64,000 bases of DNA. It comes from Oceanospirillum sanctuarii (lineage in GTDB: Bacteria > Pseudomonadota > Gammaproteobacteria > Pseudomonadales > Halomonadaceae). The notes beneath the pieces are model-generated. The model was given only the letters and a program-made list of their open reading frames with translations. It made no database searches and was not told the origin of the DNA. The stretch's first letter is position 1, and each line of letters opens with the position of its first letter. The translations under genes and the position numbers were made by a program. The DNA is taken from contig NZ_MTBA01000007.1 in NCBI RefSeq assembly GCF_002150805.1, forward strand, positions 1-64,000, given 5' to 3'. This document shows, in pieces, positions 1-8,782 of the stretch.

Positions 1-1
1 T

Positions 2-130
2 TCAATGCTGGAGCGTGATGGTATCGATCCAACAACGGTAACGGATGTTGTGGTTAAACGGGTTGTCGTGGAATCTGAGCAGGATGGGTTGTTACTGGAG
101 TCTTCCATAGACTTGACAGTTATACCTTAA
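2..130 (+). CDS. C-terminal end of an unidentified protein (partial)
   Basis: An open frame enters from the left edge and stops at TAA 128-130, giving the last 42 or so residues, ending DGLLLESSIDLTVIP. The fragment has alternating acidic and hydrophobic residues and no recognisable motif. It is followed by a terminator at 189-216, so it is probably the last gene of an upstream unit. I cannot name it. Confidence 0.55.
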   Translation, partial: SMLERDGIDPTTVTDVVVKRVVVESEQDGLLLESSIDLTVIP

Positions 131-188
131 ACGGTTTCTTCGGTTCAGAGGATCCGTAGAATTACTGTTCTGTTAATTTGGTAGAATT

Positions 189-216
189 AAAGCCCGGCAA
201 TAAGCCGGGCTTTTCT
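189..216 (+). terminator. Rho-independent terminator
   Basis: AAGCCCGGC, loop AATAA, GCCGGGCTT, then TTT. It ends the gene that enters from the left edge and lies just before the yaiI start. Confidence 0.85.
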
Positions 217-246
217 ATTCATTATGAAAAACGGGATAATATAACC

Positions 247-705
247 ATGCAGATCTGGGTCGATGCTGACGCTTGTCCAAAAGTGATTAAAGAGATTTTG
301 TTCCGGGCTTCCCAGCGCTTGGATTTGCCGATGATTCTTGTGGCTAACCAGCCATTATCTGTGCCGCCTAATTCCAAAATTAAGGCCATTCAGGTGCCGC
401 CGGGTTTTGATGTTGCCGATAACTATATTGTGCAGAATCTGACCGCCGGTGATCTGGTGATTACTGCGGATATTCCTCTGGCCGCTGAGGTGATCGAAGA
501 AGGTGCCCATGCCCTGAATCCCCGTGGTGAGCTGTACACCAAAAACAATATTCGAGAACGCCTGATGATACGGGACTTTATGTCCGATCTGCGTAGCAGT
601 GGTGTTCAGACCGGTGGCCCTGCAGCCCTGAATCAGCGTGATCGTCAGGAGTTTGGCAATGCGCTGGATCGTTTTTTGGCCAAGCATGTAAAGCCTGCCA
701 GCTGA
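247..705 (+). CDS. yaiI: YaiI/YqxD family (DUF188) protein
   Basis: A 152-residue protein of the UPF0178/DUF188 family. Seen: the N-terminal IWVDADACP motif, the central DVADNYIV segment, ITADIPLA and the C-terminal [19 protein letters not shown] block, all typical of the family. The fold resembles PIN/NYN-type nucleases, so a metal-dependent nuclease role is possible but unproven. The ATG at 247 is preferred over an upstream TTG because it gives the family's normal N-terminus; the upstream extension would be translated through the terminator hairpin. The next gene starts 1 bp after the stop, so the two are probably co-transcribed. Confidence 0.9.
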   Translation: MQIWVDADACPKVIKEILFRASQRLDLPMILVANQPLSVPPNSKIKAIQVPPGFDVADNYIVQNLTAGDLVITADIPLAAEVIEEGAHALNPRGELYTKNNIRERLMIRDFMSDLRSSGVQTGGPAALNQRDRQEFGNALDRFLAKHVKPAS

Positions 706-706
706 T

Positions 707-1711
707 ATGTCAGGCAGTAAACATGAATCGGATTTTCAGTGTTGGCAGGGGGTGATTGCAGAGCCGCCTTTGCAGTCGATTTCTCATCCGCTGTTGATAG
801 AAAAAGAGATCGAACTGAAGGTATTGAGAACCGATCTGGTTCACCCGATTATCTCCGGCAACAAAGCCTATAAGCTGAAATACAATCTTGAGGCAGCGAT
901 TCAGCAAGGGGCAAGAGGCGTGCTGTCCTTTGGTGGTGCTTGGTCTAATCACCTGCATGCATTGGCGTATTCCTGTTATCAGCTGAAACTACCCTGCGTT
1001 GCTGTAATCCGTGGTGAGCCAGAGCTGATTCCAAAAAGCGCCATGCTTCAGGATCTTAAGCAGTGGGGTTGCCAGCTGCACTTTGTTACCCGCAAAGAGT
1101 ATCGTTTGCGGAATGATCCTGATTGGCTTCGGTCTCTTGCAGAGACCTTCCCTGACTATTTTATGGTGCCGGAGGGCGGCAGTAGTCCCTTGGCTGCACC
1201 GGGTGTAGCAGAGCTTGCGATCCAGCTGGAGCAAAGCTGCAAAGAGGCAAATTGGCAGCCGGATCAGATCTGGTGTGCAGTAGGTACTGGCGGCACCTTG
1301 GCTGGGTTAATTGCTGGGCGAACACTGGATTACCAGCTGATCGGCGTTCCCGTGTTAAAAGGCGCGGATTTTCTCAATCAGGAAATTACGGATCGTCTGG
1401 CTTTTGATTCCGCCGGTAATGGCAGCGTGCAGGACAAGCAGAGCTGGAGCTTGCTGCTGGATGGTCATGGCGGCGGCTACGGTAAGGTCTCAAATACCCT
1501 TCTGGAACAGATGGCGTATTTCGAAGAGTGTTTAAGTGGCGATGCTTTCCCTCTATCGCTCGATCCCATCTATACCGGAAAACTATTTTGCCGATTCTGG
1601 CAAGCAGTCGAGCAGGGTGATATTCCACAGGGTAGCCGTATTCTTCTTATTCACACTGGTGGGCTTCAGGGCCGCAGAGGTTATGGCCTTGATTGGCAAT
1701 TACCCGTCTGA
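707..1711 (+). CDS. PLP-dependent D-cysteine desulfhydrase / ACC deaminase-like enzyme
   Basis: 334 residues, fold-type II PLP enzyme of the 1-aminocyclopropane-1-carboxylate deaminase / D-cysteine desulfhydrase family. Seen: ISGNKAYKLKYNL, where a lysine following GNK is the expected Schiff-base residue; SFGGAWSNHLHALAY, the substrate-loop SNH motif; AVGTGGTLAGL, the phosphate-binding glycine loop; and IHTGGLQG near the end. The enzyme would degrade D-cysteine to pyruvate, sulfide and ammonia, or act on a related amino acid; sequence alone does not separate these. It starts 1 bp after yaiI stops. Confidence 0.8.
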   Translation: MSGSKHESDFQCWQGVIAEPPLQSISHPLLIEKEIELKVLRTDLVHPIISGNKAYKLKYNLEAAIQQGARGVLSFGGAWSNHLHALAYSCYQLKLPCVAVIRGEPELIPKSAMLQDLKQWGCQLHFVTRKEYRLRNDPDWLRSLAETFPDYFMVPEGGSSPLAAPGVAELAIQLEQSCKEANWQPDQIWCAVGTGGTLAGLIAGRTLDYQLIGVPVLKGADFLNQEITDRLAFDSAGNGSVQDKQSWSLLLDGHGGGYGKVSNTLLEQMAYFEECLSGDAFPLSLDPIYTGKLFCRFWQAVEQGDIPQGSRILLIHTGGLQGRRGYGLDWQLPV

Positions 1712-1828
1712 ACGGGCAAAGGTTTCATTAGCGACTAAAAAATCCTCGCTCTGATCGCTTTCCACTCAGCAGTCTAATCTAAGAGATGGCATAATAGGCC
1801 GCATCAGATTTCAGGAGACCGATGGGTT

Positions 1829-3211
1829 ATGCAGGATCATACGTTAAAGAATGTTCAGTCTGGCATTCTGGCCGAATCAAATCAGTTTGGTTATTACATC
1901 ACTTACACACTGAGCCCCGATGATGACCTGCTGCCTTTGGTTCGGGATATGGTGGCGCGCTTCCCATCGATGATCGACGAGTGCGGTCGTGTGTTTGATG
2001 TGCCATCACTGAATGGTGTGGTCGCCATCAGCTCTGATGCCTGGGATCGCCTCTATCCGGAAGGTCGCCCGGCTGCGCTGAAATCCTTCCCGGAAATGAA
2101 ACAGGGTGCCCGGGTAGCGCCGGAAACACCTTGTGATCTTTATTTCCAGATTCGCTCTGACCGTCACGATATCAACTTTATTGTTGCCCGCCGAATTGAT
2201 GGCATGCTGGGTGAAATTGCCAATCTGCAGGAAGCGATTCCTACTTTCCGTTATCTGGACAGCCGTGACCTGACAGGTTTTGTTGATGGTACCGAGAACC
2301 CACAGGGTGAAGACCGGGCCAAGGTTGCTTTGGTGGGTAATGAAGATCAGGCCTTTGCCGGTGGCAGTTATGTTCACCTGCAGCGTTATGTTCACAACAT
2401 GCCGGTTTGGAACGGTGTTCCTGTCAAAGAACAGGAGCAGGTGATAGGCCGAACCAAAGCAGAAAATATCGAGTTTGAAGGTGAAGAAAAACCTCTGACT
2501 TCCCATATCAAGCGGGCTGGCATCAAAGATGAAGAAGGCTCTGCCATTGAGATTCTGCGTCAGAGTATGCCATACGGTAACCTGAGCGCTCAGGGACTCT
2601 ACTTTGTCTCCTATTGTCGTTTCGCGGATAACTTTACCCGTATGCTGGCCAGCATGATTTATAGCGATACCGATGGTCATTACGATCACATGCTGAAGTA
2701 CACCGAAGCGGTGACCGGTGCCGCTCTGTTTGCGCCATCCCGTGAGTTTCTTGCCAAGTATGTGGGTGCCGCAGCGGAAGCCGAGCAGCTGAAGAAAGAA
2801 AAAGCGGAAGCAGAGGCCAAGCGTCTCGCGGAAGAGGAAGCGGAACTGAACTCTACCCGCTCTGAGCTGGCATACACTCCTTTAAGTGAAGCCTTTGCTA
2901 ACCCTGATGCGGTAAATCCTGTTGAGCCGGAAGTTGACCCGGACGCTGAAACTGAGAAAAAGGTTTCTGACCAGGTGCAAACTCCGGAAGTGGCTCCGGA
3001 AGCCGCGCCTGAAGTTAAGAGTGTGACACCGACCAACACCGGTGGTCGCCGCTATTCTGCCAGTTTCTATCAGGCGATGCTGGAGGATGACGAAGAACAG
3101 CGTCAGTCTCAGCAAGAGACACCTGATAATGAAAGTAAGAACCTGAAACAACAGCCTGGTCTGCCCTGGACGCTGACCGAAGAAGGCAAAAAGGGACTGA
3201 AAGACGATTAA
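1829..3211 (+). CDS. Dyp-type heme peroxidase with a long C-terminal tail
   Basis: 460 residues. The catalytic part (about 1-312) carries GFVDGTENPQ with the distal Asp153, proximal heme ligand His226 in SHIKRAG and distal Arg244 in EILRQSMPYG, so it should be an active dye-decolorising peroxidase. There is no signal peptide, so it is probably cytoplasmic. Dyp peroxidases of this class are usually about 300 residues; here about 148 extra residues follow, first a Glu/Lys/Ala-rich helix (about 313-345), then an acidic Pro/Val/Glu-rich linker, then a short conserved-looking block RRYSASFYQAML and an end GLPWTLTEEGKKGLKDD. The tail does not resemble the encapsulin cargo peptides I know. Confidence 0.9.
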   Translation: MQDHTLKNVQSGILAESNQFGYYITYTLSPDDDLLPLVRDMVARFPSMIDECGRVFDVPSLNGVVAISSDAWDRLYPEGRPAALKSFPEMKQGARVAPETPCDLYFQIRSDRHDINFIVARRIDGMLGEIANLQEAIPTFRYLDSRDLTGFVDGTENPQGEDRAKVALVGNEDQAFAGGSYVHLQRYVHNMPVWNGVPVKEQEQVIGRTKAENIEFEGEEKPLTSHIKRAGIKDEEGSAIEILRQSMPYGNLSAQGLYFVSYCRFADNFTRMLASMIYSDTDGHYDHMLKYTEAVTGAALFAPSREFLAKYVGAAAEAEQLKKEKAEAEAKRLAEEEAELNSTRSELAYTPLSEAFANPDAVNPVEPEVDPDAETEKKVSDQVQTPEVAPEAAPEVKSVTPTNTGGRRYSASFYQAMLEDDEEQRQSQQETPDNESKNLKQQPGLPWTLTEEGKKGLKDD

Positions 3212-3234
3212 CCTGCAAACAAGGTTTTTCCAAC

Positions 3235-3264
3235 AGAGGCTGTTCGCAGCCTCGTTTTGTTTTC
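3235..3264 (+). terminator. Rho-independent terminator with UUCG loop
   Basis: GAGGCTG, loop TTCG, CAGCCTC, then GTTTTGTTTT, just after the peroxidase stop. It separates the peroxidase from the cobalamin genes. Confidence 0.8.
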
Positions 3265-3307
3265 CCGAAGAGGTTGTTAAAACGACCCGCTAATTCCAGA
3301 GAGCCCT

Positions 3308-4405
3308 ATGTTTTCCATCTCCCGAACCGATAAACGCATTGCCTCCCAGCTGCAGGAAAAGATCGACACCAAAACCAAGCCGCTGGGCGCCCTTGGGCAG
3401 CTGGAAGCTGTTGCCCTGAAAGTAGGTTTAATTCAGCAGAGCCTTACCCCTGAACTGAAAAAGCCGCACATGCTGGTTTTTGCCGGTGATCACGGCATTG
3501 TCAGTGAAGGTGTCAGCCCTTATCCGCAGGAAGTCACCCCTCAGATGGTGCTTAACTTTCTGGGTGGTGGTGCGGCGATCAATGTTTTTTGCCGTCAGCA
3601 CGGTATCGATCTGGAAGTTGTGAACGCAGGTGTAGCTGCTGATCTGCCGGAACATCCTAAACTGTTTGATGCCTGTGTTGCGCGGAGCACCGCCAGCTAT
3701 CTGAATGCGGCGGCGATGACCGATGATGAGGTTAAGCTGGCGCTTCAGCGTGGTGCCGATCAGGTTACCCGTGTTGCGGCTGGTGGTAGCAATGTCATCG
3801 GTTTTGGTGAGATGGGGATCGGTAATACCTCATCTGCTGCTTTGCTGATGCACCATCTGACCGGCATTCCGCTGGCAGAATGTGTGGGTCGCGGAACAGG
3901 TCTTGATGAAAAAGGCGTGCTGAAAAAGCTGGCCATTCTGCAGCAGGCTTCGGCGAATTATATTGAGTCCAATGGCGGGCATCCGGATCATAATCCACTG
4001 CGTATTCTGGCGCGCTTTGGTGGTTTCGAAATTGCCATGATCTGTGGTGCCATGCTCAAAGCTGCAGAACTGAAGATGCTGGTACTGGTGGATGGCTTTA
4101 TTGCGACCAGCGCTCTGCTGGTAGCTCATGCGCTGTTCCCGGAAGTGCTGGATTACACTGTGTTTACCCACCAGTCTGATGAAAGCGGTCATCGCAAGAT
4201 GCTGAGCTATCTGAAGGTTCAGCCCCTTCTGAAGCTGGATCTGCGTTTAGGTGAGGGCAGCGGTGTCGCGGTTGCTTATCCGTTGGTGGTTTCTTCCGTT
4301 GCTTTCCTGAATGAGATGGCTTCTTTTGCTGATGCGGGTGTCAGTGGTGAAGAGCTGGTATCCGGTGCTGACGATGCGGGGAATGAGAGCAGCGATGCCA
4401 GCTGA
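3308..4405 (+). CDS. cobT: Nicotinate-nucleotide-dimethylbenzimidazole phosphoribosyltransferase
   Basis: 365 residues. CobT transfers phosphoribose to dimethylbenzimidazole to give alpha-ribazole phosphate for the lower ligand of cobalamin. Seen: the N-terminal DTKTKPLGALGQLE block, VFAGDHGI, FLGGGAAINVF, GEMGIGNTSSAALL, and GEGSGVAVAYPLV containing the catalytic glutamate of GEGSG. Length fits the family (about 350). It overlaps cobS by 11 bp when cobS is started at 4395, so the two are translationally coupled. No cobalamin riboswitch is visible in the 96 bp upstream, where only the peroxidase terminator lies. Confidence 0.95.
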   Translation: MFSISRTDKRIASQLQEKIDTKTKPLGALGQLEAVALKVGLIQQSLTPELKKPHMLVFAGDHGIVSEGVSPYPQEVTPQMVLNFLGGGAAINVFCRQHGIDLEVVNAGVAADLPEHPKLFDACVARSTASYLNAAAMTDDEVKLALQRGADQVTRVAAGGSNVIGFGEMGIGNTSSAALLMHHLTGIPLAECVGRGTGLDEKGVLKKLAILQQASANYIESNGGHPDHNPLRILARFGGFEIAMICGAMLKAAELKMLVLVDGFIATSALLVAHALFPEVLDYTVFTHQSDESGHRKMLSYLKVQPLLKLDLRLGEGSGVAVAYPLVVSSVAFLNEMASFADAGVSGEELVSGADDAGNESSDAS

Positions 4406-5183
4406 TTGGTCCGGAAAAAGCTTCTGCCAGCAACAGGGCTATCTGCTGCTGGCGGCGATCATCTTTTTTACCCGTATCCCGGTGAAAAAACGGGTGCCGG
4501 ATGAGGCGCTACAGCTGAATCGTGCCGCGCGCTTTTTGCCTGTTGTCGGGCTGATGGTTGGTGCGGTTTGTGCGCTGTCTTTTGTTGTCTTTTACGGAAT
4601 CTGGCAAAACCTCTGGCTAGCGCTCTTGTTGAGCACAACGGTTGGTATTCTGACGACCGGCGCATTTCACGAAGACGGCTTTGCGGATTCCTGCGATGGC
4701 TTTGGCGGCGGCTGGCAGAAGGAACAGGTGCTGCGCATCATGAAGGACTCCCGATTGGGAACCTATGGTGCGGTTGGTTTAGGCCTGATGCTGGCAATTA
4801 AACTCTCGGCCCTTGCGCTCTTGCCAGTGGATCTGATTCCCTGGGTGTTACTTCTTGGTCATGGGTTAAGCCGAAGCTTCTCTGCCAGTTTTATGTTTAC
4901 CCTCAATTATGTGCGTGATGAGGTGGATCGTAAGTTCTCGGGACATAGCGATCGTATGACGGCTGGAGAGCTGAGCTTTATTACCGCTGTCGGTACTCTT
5001 GGCTTGCTGTTTCTTTCTCTGGCAACGGCGCTGCTTCTGATCGCTGGCCTTTTTCTGCTGCACCGTCTTCTGAGCTGGTATTGGCTAAAACGAATCGGTG
5101 GTTATACCGGTGATTGTCTGGGCGGTGCTCAACAACTGGCGGAAGTTCTGATTTATCTGATCTTGTCTGCTGCGCTTGTTTAA
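4395..5183 (+). CDS. cobS: Adenosylcobinamide-GDP ribazoletransferase
   Basis: 262 residues with about six hydrophobic helices; inner-membrane cobalamin synthase that joins adenosylcobinamide-GDP and alpha-ribazole(-phosphate). Seen: AIIFFTRIPV at the N-terminus, TGAFHEDGFADSCDGFGGGW with the metal-binding acidic cluster, IMKDSRLGTYGAVGL, and GGYTGDCLGGAQQLAEV near the end, all diagnostic. ATG 4395 is chosen because GAGAG precedes it; ATG 4383 (four residues longer) is the alternative. Both starts lie inside cobT. Confidence 0.95.
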   Translation: MPADWSGKSFCQQQGYLLLAAIIFFTRIPVKKRVPDEALQLNRAARFLPVVGLMVGAVCALSFVVFYGIWQNLWLALLLSTTVGILTTGAFHEDGFADSCDGFGGGWQKEQVLRIMKDSRLGTYGAVGLGLMLAIKLSALALLPVDLIPWVLLLGHGLSRSFSASFMFTLNYVRDEVDRKFSGHSDRMTAGELSFITAVGTLGLLFLSLATALLLIAGLFLLHRLLSWYWLKRIGGYTGDCLGGAQQLAEVLIYLILSAALV

Positions 5184-5207
5184 GCCGAAAACTACAAGTT
5201 ATGAACC

Positions 5208-5939
5208 ATGTCCCAAGAAACCGCATCAAGTCCTAACGCTTTGCAACGCAAAACCTGTGATTACCTGCTGGTACGTCATCTTAAGCCGGAGGTCGAAGCC
5301 GGTATCTGTTACGGTCAGAGCGATCTGCCTGCAGCCGAAGTCCCCGATTCGGCTTGGCAGGAACTGATGGCTTTCCGTTCTGATCTGCCTTTGCTTTCCA
5401 GTCCGCTGCTTTCCAGTCCTCTACAGCGCGCTCGAACACTTGCGGATCATTTGTCTGCTTTGCAGAGTAAGTCTTCGGAAGCACTTGCACTGACAGGAGA
5501 TGCTTCTGCACTGATAGCGGAAGATCCCCGCTGGCAGGAGATCGATTTCGGTCTCTGGGAAGGGCAGAGCTGGGCTGATATCGGGCAGGAGGCGATAGAG
5601 CAGTGGCAACAGAACCTACTGGATTTTCAGTTCCCTAATGGTGAGTCGGCCTATCAGATGCAGCAACGGGTTATTCTGGCGTGGTGCGATTGGTTACGAC
5701 AGGAACGGGGGGGGATTCTGGTTTCCCATCTGGGCGTGATTCGCTTGCTGTTGGGGGAAGTGTTGCAGATACCCTTTCAGCAGCAGCTTTTGTTGCAGCT
5801 GGATTATCAGCATAGCGCCTGGCTACGCCAGACTTGGTTGGAAGATACTCAGGGTCACAGGTTGCCGGATTCAGAGCTCTGGCAACTGAAAGGTCTTAAT
5901 CTGGCTCCTAAAGCTCTGCTTGAGGCATGGCGCAGCTGA
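5208..5939 (+). CDS. cobC: Histidine phosphatase, probable alpha-ribazole phosphatase
   Basis: 243 residues. Seen: LLVRHLKPEVEAGICYGQSDLP, a phosphoglycerate-mutase-type RH motif in the variant form usual for CobC-like proteins; SSPLQRARTLA; EIDFGLWEGQSW; and ILVSHLGVIRLLL with the second catalytic histidine. Position directly after cobT-cobS supports dephosphorylation of alpha-ribazole phosphate or cobalamin phosphate. No cobU gene for cobinamide kinase is next to it in this window. Confidence 0.8.
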   Translation: MSQETASSPNALQRKTCDYLLVRHLKPEVEAGICYGQSDLPAAEVPDSAWQELMAFRSDLPLLSSPLLSSPLQRARTLADHLSALQSKSSEALALTGDASALIAEDPRWQEIDFGLWEGQSWADIGQEAIEQWQQNLLDFQFPNGESAYQMQQRVILAWCDWLRQERGGILVSHLGVIRLLLGEVLQIPFQQQLLLQLDYQHSAWLRQTWLEDTQGHRLPDSELWQLKGLNLAPKALLEAWRS

Positions 5940-5982
5940 TTTTGACGATTGCTGATTTACGATTAAAGAAGGAGATCAGCCC

Positions 5983-6657
5983 ATGGCTGAGCGTGAAGGT
6001 GTTATCAAATACCAACTGGATTACACCCCGTCAGTGGCCTGTGATGAGGCGCTACTGGTGTCGATTCAGCAATGGCGTCTGACACTGTTTCAGTTGGGGC
6101 TGATCGGTCAGGACCCAGCCCGATACGGTGGTCTGGGTTATGGCAATATCAGTATTCGCTACGGGAACGGCTTTATTATCAGCGGCACCCAGACCGGTGA
6201 GCTGGAACGGCTGACACCGGAGCACTACGCCATTGTTGAGCACTGTGATCCGACGACCAATCATATTGTTGCCCATGGGCCGGTGAAACCCTCATCAGAG
6301 GCGTTAACCCACGGTGCTGTTTACGCGCTGGATGACACTATTCAGGCGGTGATTCATATCCACAGCCCTGAAATCTGGCAAAAACGTGGCCAGCTGTTTC
6401 TGCCGGAAACCCCGGCTGATGTTCCCTATGGTACTCCTAAAATGGCGCAGGCGGTTAAGCAGCTCTGGCAGGAGGATGCTTTCAAACTCAGCCCTGTGTT
6501 TGCTATGGCAGGCCATGAAGATGGCATTATGAGTTTCGGCTCGGATATGACAGAAGCCGGAATGCCGCTGTTAAATACCTTTCAATGGGCAAGGGCTTTT
6601 GAGCTGACCGAAGCGATTGAATCCGGTGCCCGCGACGCGGGCGAAAAACACTTCTGA
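5983..6657 (+). CDS. Class II aldolase/adducin family protein
   Basis: 224 residues, zinc-dependent class II aldolase fold. Seen: GYGNISIRYGNGFIISGTQTG, the substrate-phosphate region; VIHIHSPEIW, the HxH metal pair; and MAGHEDGIMSFG, the third metal histidine. An unusually good ribosome site, AAGGAGA, lies just before the ATG. The family contains fuculose- and ribulose-phosphate aldolases and MtnB-like dehydratases; no neighbour points to a particular sugar, so the substrate is open. Confidence 0.8.
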   Translation: MAEREGVIKYQLDYTPSVACDEALLVSIQQWRLTLFQLGLIGQDPARYGGLGYGNISIRYGNGFIISGTQTGELERLTPEHYAIVEHCDPTTNHIVAHGPVKPSSEALTHGAVYALDDTIQAVIHIHSPEIWQKRGQLFLPETPADVPYGTPKMAQAVKQLWQEDAFKLSPVFAMAGHEDGIMSFGSDMTEAGMPLLNTFQWARAFELTEAIESGARDAGEKHF

Positions 6658-6709
6658 TGTGCCTGCTGAAAAGGGCTCTGCAAGCTGAAGCAGTCAGGTA
6701 TCTTTGCTG

Positions 6710-7660
6710 ATGAGTATCTGGGTTGCACTGACACTGATGGCGGCTCTGATGCAGTCGGTCAGAACCGCAGGTCAGAAGTCTCTGGGGCATGGTCTGACCG
6801 CCAGTGGCGCTGCTGTGGTGCGTTATCTCTATGGCCTGCCTTTTGCGCTGATCTATCTGGTAGTACTGATTTACTGGTCCGGCTCAGATGAAGCCTCATT
6901 GGCTGTGATTCCCAATCCGGAGCTCAGGTTCTGGGGTTATGCCCTGTTCGCCGCCATCTGTCAGCTGATTGCTACGGCTCTGATGGTCTGGCTGTTCCGT
7001 TTCCGCAATTTTGCTTTGGGCAGTTTTTACGTCAAAACCGAAGCTATGCTGGCGGCGGTTTTAGGCGTACTGATCTGGTCGGAGACCTTGTCGCTTCTGG
7101 CGTGGTTGAGTATTGGTCTGGGCGCTGTTGGCATCTTCCTGATGGGGCAGGGCAAAGCTTATCTGGTCAAATCGGATCGGGGCAAGGCTCTGAGTTGGGG
7201 GCAAAGAATCAAACACTTTTTGCTCGATCCTGCCGCAGGTGTTGGGCTTTTGGCGGGGCTGCTGTTTGCCCTGACCTCACTGTCGTTGCGTCAGGCAAGC
7301 CTGAGCCTGAATCTTGATTTTCAGCTGGGTGCTGCGGTGACTTTGGTGGTGATGGTCATCCTGCAAACCTTAATCGGCGCACTTTATCTGGGCTGGCGTT
7401 CGCCAGCGGACTGGAAAGCGATGAAGCTGCAAACCGGTGTTTGCGCCTTTGTGGGACTGACCAGTGTCGTGGGTTCTGTTGGCTGGTTTACTGCGATGAC
7501 CTTGCAACCTGTGGCCTATGTAAAAGCGGTCGGGCAGATCGAGTTTGTTTTCACTTTGTTGGTAGCAGTGCTCTTTTTTAAAGAGCGCCCTTCCCCCATT
7601 GAGCTGATCGGTATGGGCGCTATTCTGAGTGGCGTCCTGCTGTTACTGGTAGTGGGATAG
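6710..7660 (+). CDS. EamA/DMT-type membrane transporter
   Basis: 316 residues with about ten hydrophobic segments arranged as two EamA repeats; inner-membrane drug/metabolite transporter superfamily, usually small-molecule exporters. The C-terminal repeat ends VAVLFFKERPSPIELIGMGAILSGVLLLL, typical of the family. ATG 6710 is chosen over a TTG six bases upstream. Converges with the permease gene on the other strand, 24 bp away. Substrate unknown. Confidence 0.8.
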   Translation: MSIWVALTLMAALMQSVRTAGQKSLGHGLTASGAAVVRYLYGLPFALIYLVVLIYWSGSDEASLAVIPNPELRFWGYALFAAICQLIATALMVWLFRFRNFALGSFYVKTEAMLAAVLGVLIWSETLSLLAWLSIGLGAVGIFLMGQGKAYLVKSDRGKALSWGQRIKHFLLDPAAGVGLLAGLLFALTSLSLRQASLSLNLDFQLGAAVTLVVMVILQTLIGALYLGWRSPADWKAMKLQTGVCAFVGLTSVVGSVGWFTAMTLQPVAYVKAVGQIEFVFTLLVAVLFFKERPSPIELIGMGAILSGVLLLLVVG

Positions 7661-7684
7661 GGCTGCCGGGATAGAAGGATTGAT

Positions 7685-8782
7685 TCAGATAACCGCCTGC
7701 TTGCGAAGCCTGGTTTTTCCATAATAGATAATAAGCGCCGCCAGAATCATCGCGGACCCTAGCATCAGCCATTCCGGTAGCAGGTTTTCACTGGCCGCCA
7801 GTTGCGCCTGAATGTCGATGTTAAAGTAATGAACCAGCGCATTGGTTGCGAATCCGGACAGAAACGCCACGCTTAATACTCCGGTTAAGTAAGTCACAAC
7901 AGCTCTGCCCCCTAATTCCCTTTTAATGATGCCAAGAGTCGCCATATTGGTGGCCGGGCCTGCCAGCATAAACACCAGAACCGCTCCGGGAGATAGTCCG
8001 GATAGCAACAAACCCGCAGCAATCGGCGTGGATGCAGTGGCACAGATATACATAGGGATACCCACCAGAGCCATCACCAACATGGCGGTAAAACCATCTC
8101 CCCACTGCGTCAGAAACTGCTCCGGAACCCAGGTCAGCGTTGCTGCCGCCAGTAAGAGCCCGACCAAAAGCCAGCCCGCCATATCATTGAAAATATCCAC
8201 AAATGCGTAACGTTGGCCGGTCATAAAGCGCTGGAAGAGGCTGCTTTGGTTCTCCTGCGGGTTGGCAGCTTCCTTGGTTTGGGAGCCGGAAGAGCAGCTT
8301 TTACTGGCGCAACAGGAGGTTGTTTCTTTCGTGCTGGCTTGTTCAGATGCGGTTTTAGGCTCTGTTTCTGGGGTCGGTGCATCTTTAAAATATTGTGTCA
8401 GCAGTCCTGCGCTAATCGCACTCAGAACTGCCGCAATGGGCCTGATAATCGCCATAAAAGGTCCGAGAAGAGCATAAGAAACGGCAATGGAATCCGCTCC
8501 GGTTTCCGGTGTAGAAACCAGAAAGGAGACGGTGGCACTTTTTGAGGCGCCGTTGCGTTTCAGACTCATGGCAGCAGGGATCACGCTGCAGGAACAAAGT
8601 GGCAGGGGCGCTCCAAAGAGGGCCGCTTTAACCGTTGAGGCAAGGTTATCCTGCCCCAAATGTTTCGCCAGCGTTTCTGTTCCGACAAAGCTATGTATCA
8701 GTCCGGCAATCACCAGGCCGCCCAGAAGCCAGGGGGCTGCATCCAGAAACAGGTCGAAGAAATGTTCAGCAAGTAGCATCAT
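7685..8782 (-). CDS. Permease of the DUF318/SO_0444 family, probable Zn/Cu-type metal exporter
   Basis: 365 residues from ATG 8782. The N-terminal half has PWLLGGLVIAGLIH, GAPLPLCSCSVIPAAMSLKRNGAS and FLVSTPETGADSI; the C-terminal half has the second permease repeat with GIPMYICATASTPIAAGLL. A central cytoplasmic loop carries a cysteine cluster (CCASKSC), plausible metal-binding. Family members export zinc, copper or arsenicals. The gene overlaps the end of the MerR regulator by 17 bp and is evidently expressed from the regulator's own promoter at 9243-9274, which supports metal-induced efflux. Confidence 0.85.
   Translation of the reverse strand: MMLLAEHFFDLFLDAAPWLLGGLVIAGLIHSFVGTETLAKHLGQDNLASTVKAALFGAPLPLCSCSVIPAAMSLKRNGASKSATVSFLVSTPETGADSIAVSYALLGPFMAIIRPIAAVLSAISAGLLTQYFKDAPTPETEPKTASEQASTKETTSCCASKSCSSGSQTKEAANPQENQSSLFQRFMTGQRYAFVDIFNDMAGWLLVGLLLAAATLTWVPEQFLTQWGDGFTAMLVMALVGIPMYICATASTPIAAGLLLSGLSPGAVLVFMLAGPATNMATLGIIKRELGGRAVVTYLTGVLSVAFLSGFATNALVHYFNIDIQAQLAASENLLPEWLMLGSAMILAALIIYYGKTRLRKQAVI

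Noticed and set aside
2006-2689. 227-codon minus-strand frame opposite the Dyp peroxidase
   Set aside because: Opposite a catalytic domain with all heme-site residues in place.
1829-3211. Encapsulin cargo peptide at the peroxidase C-terminus
   Set aside because: The end (GLPWTLTEEGKKGLKDD) does not show the LxxGSLxIGSLK-type pattern I expect; no encapsulin gene is in the window.
3212-3307. Cobalamin riboswitch upstream of cobT
   Set aside because: The gap is only 96 bp, largely a terminator; too short for the B12 aptamer and no B12-box sequence seen.
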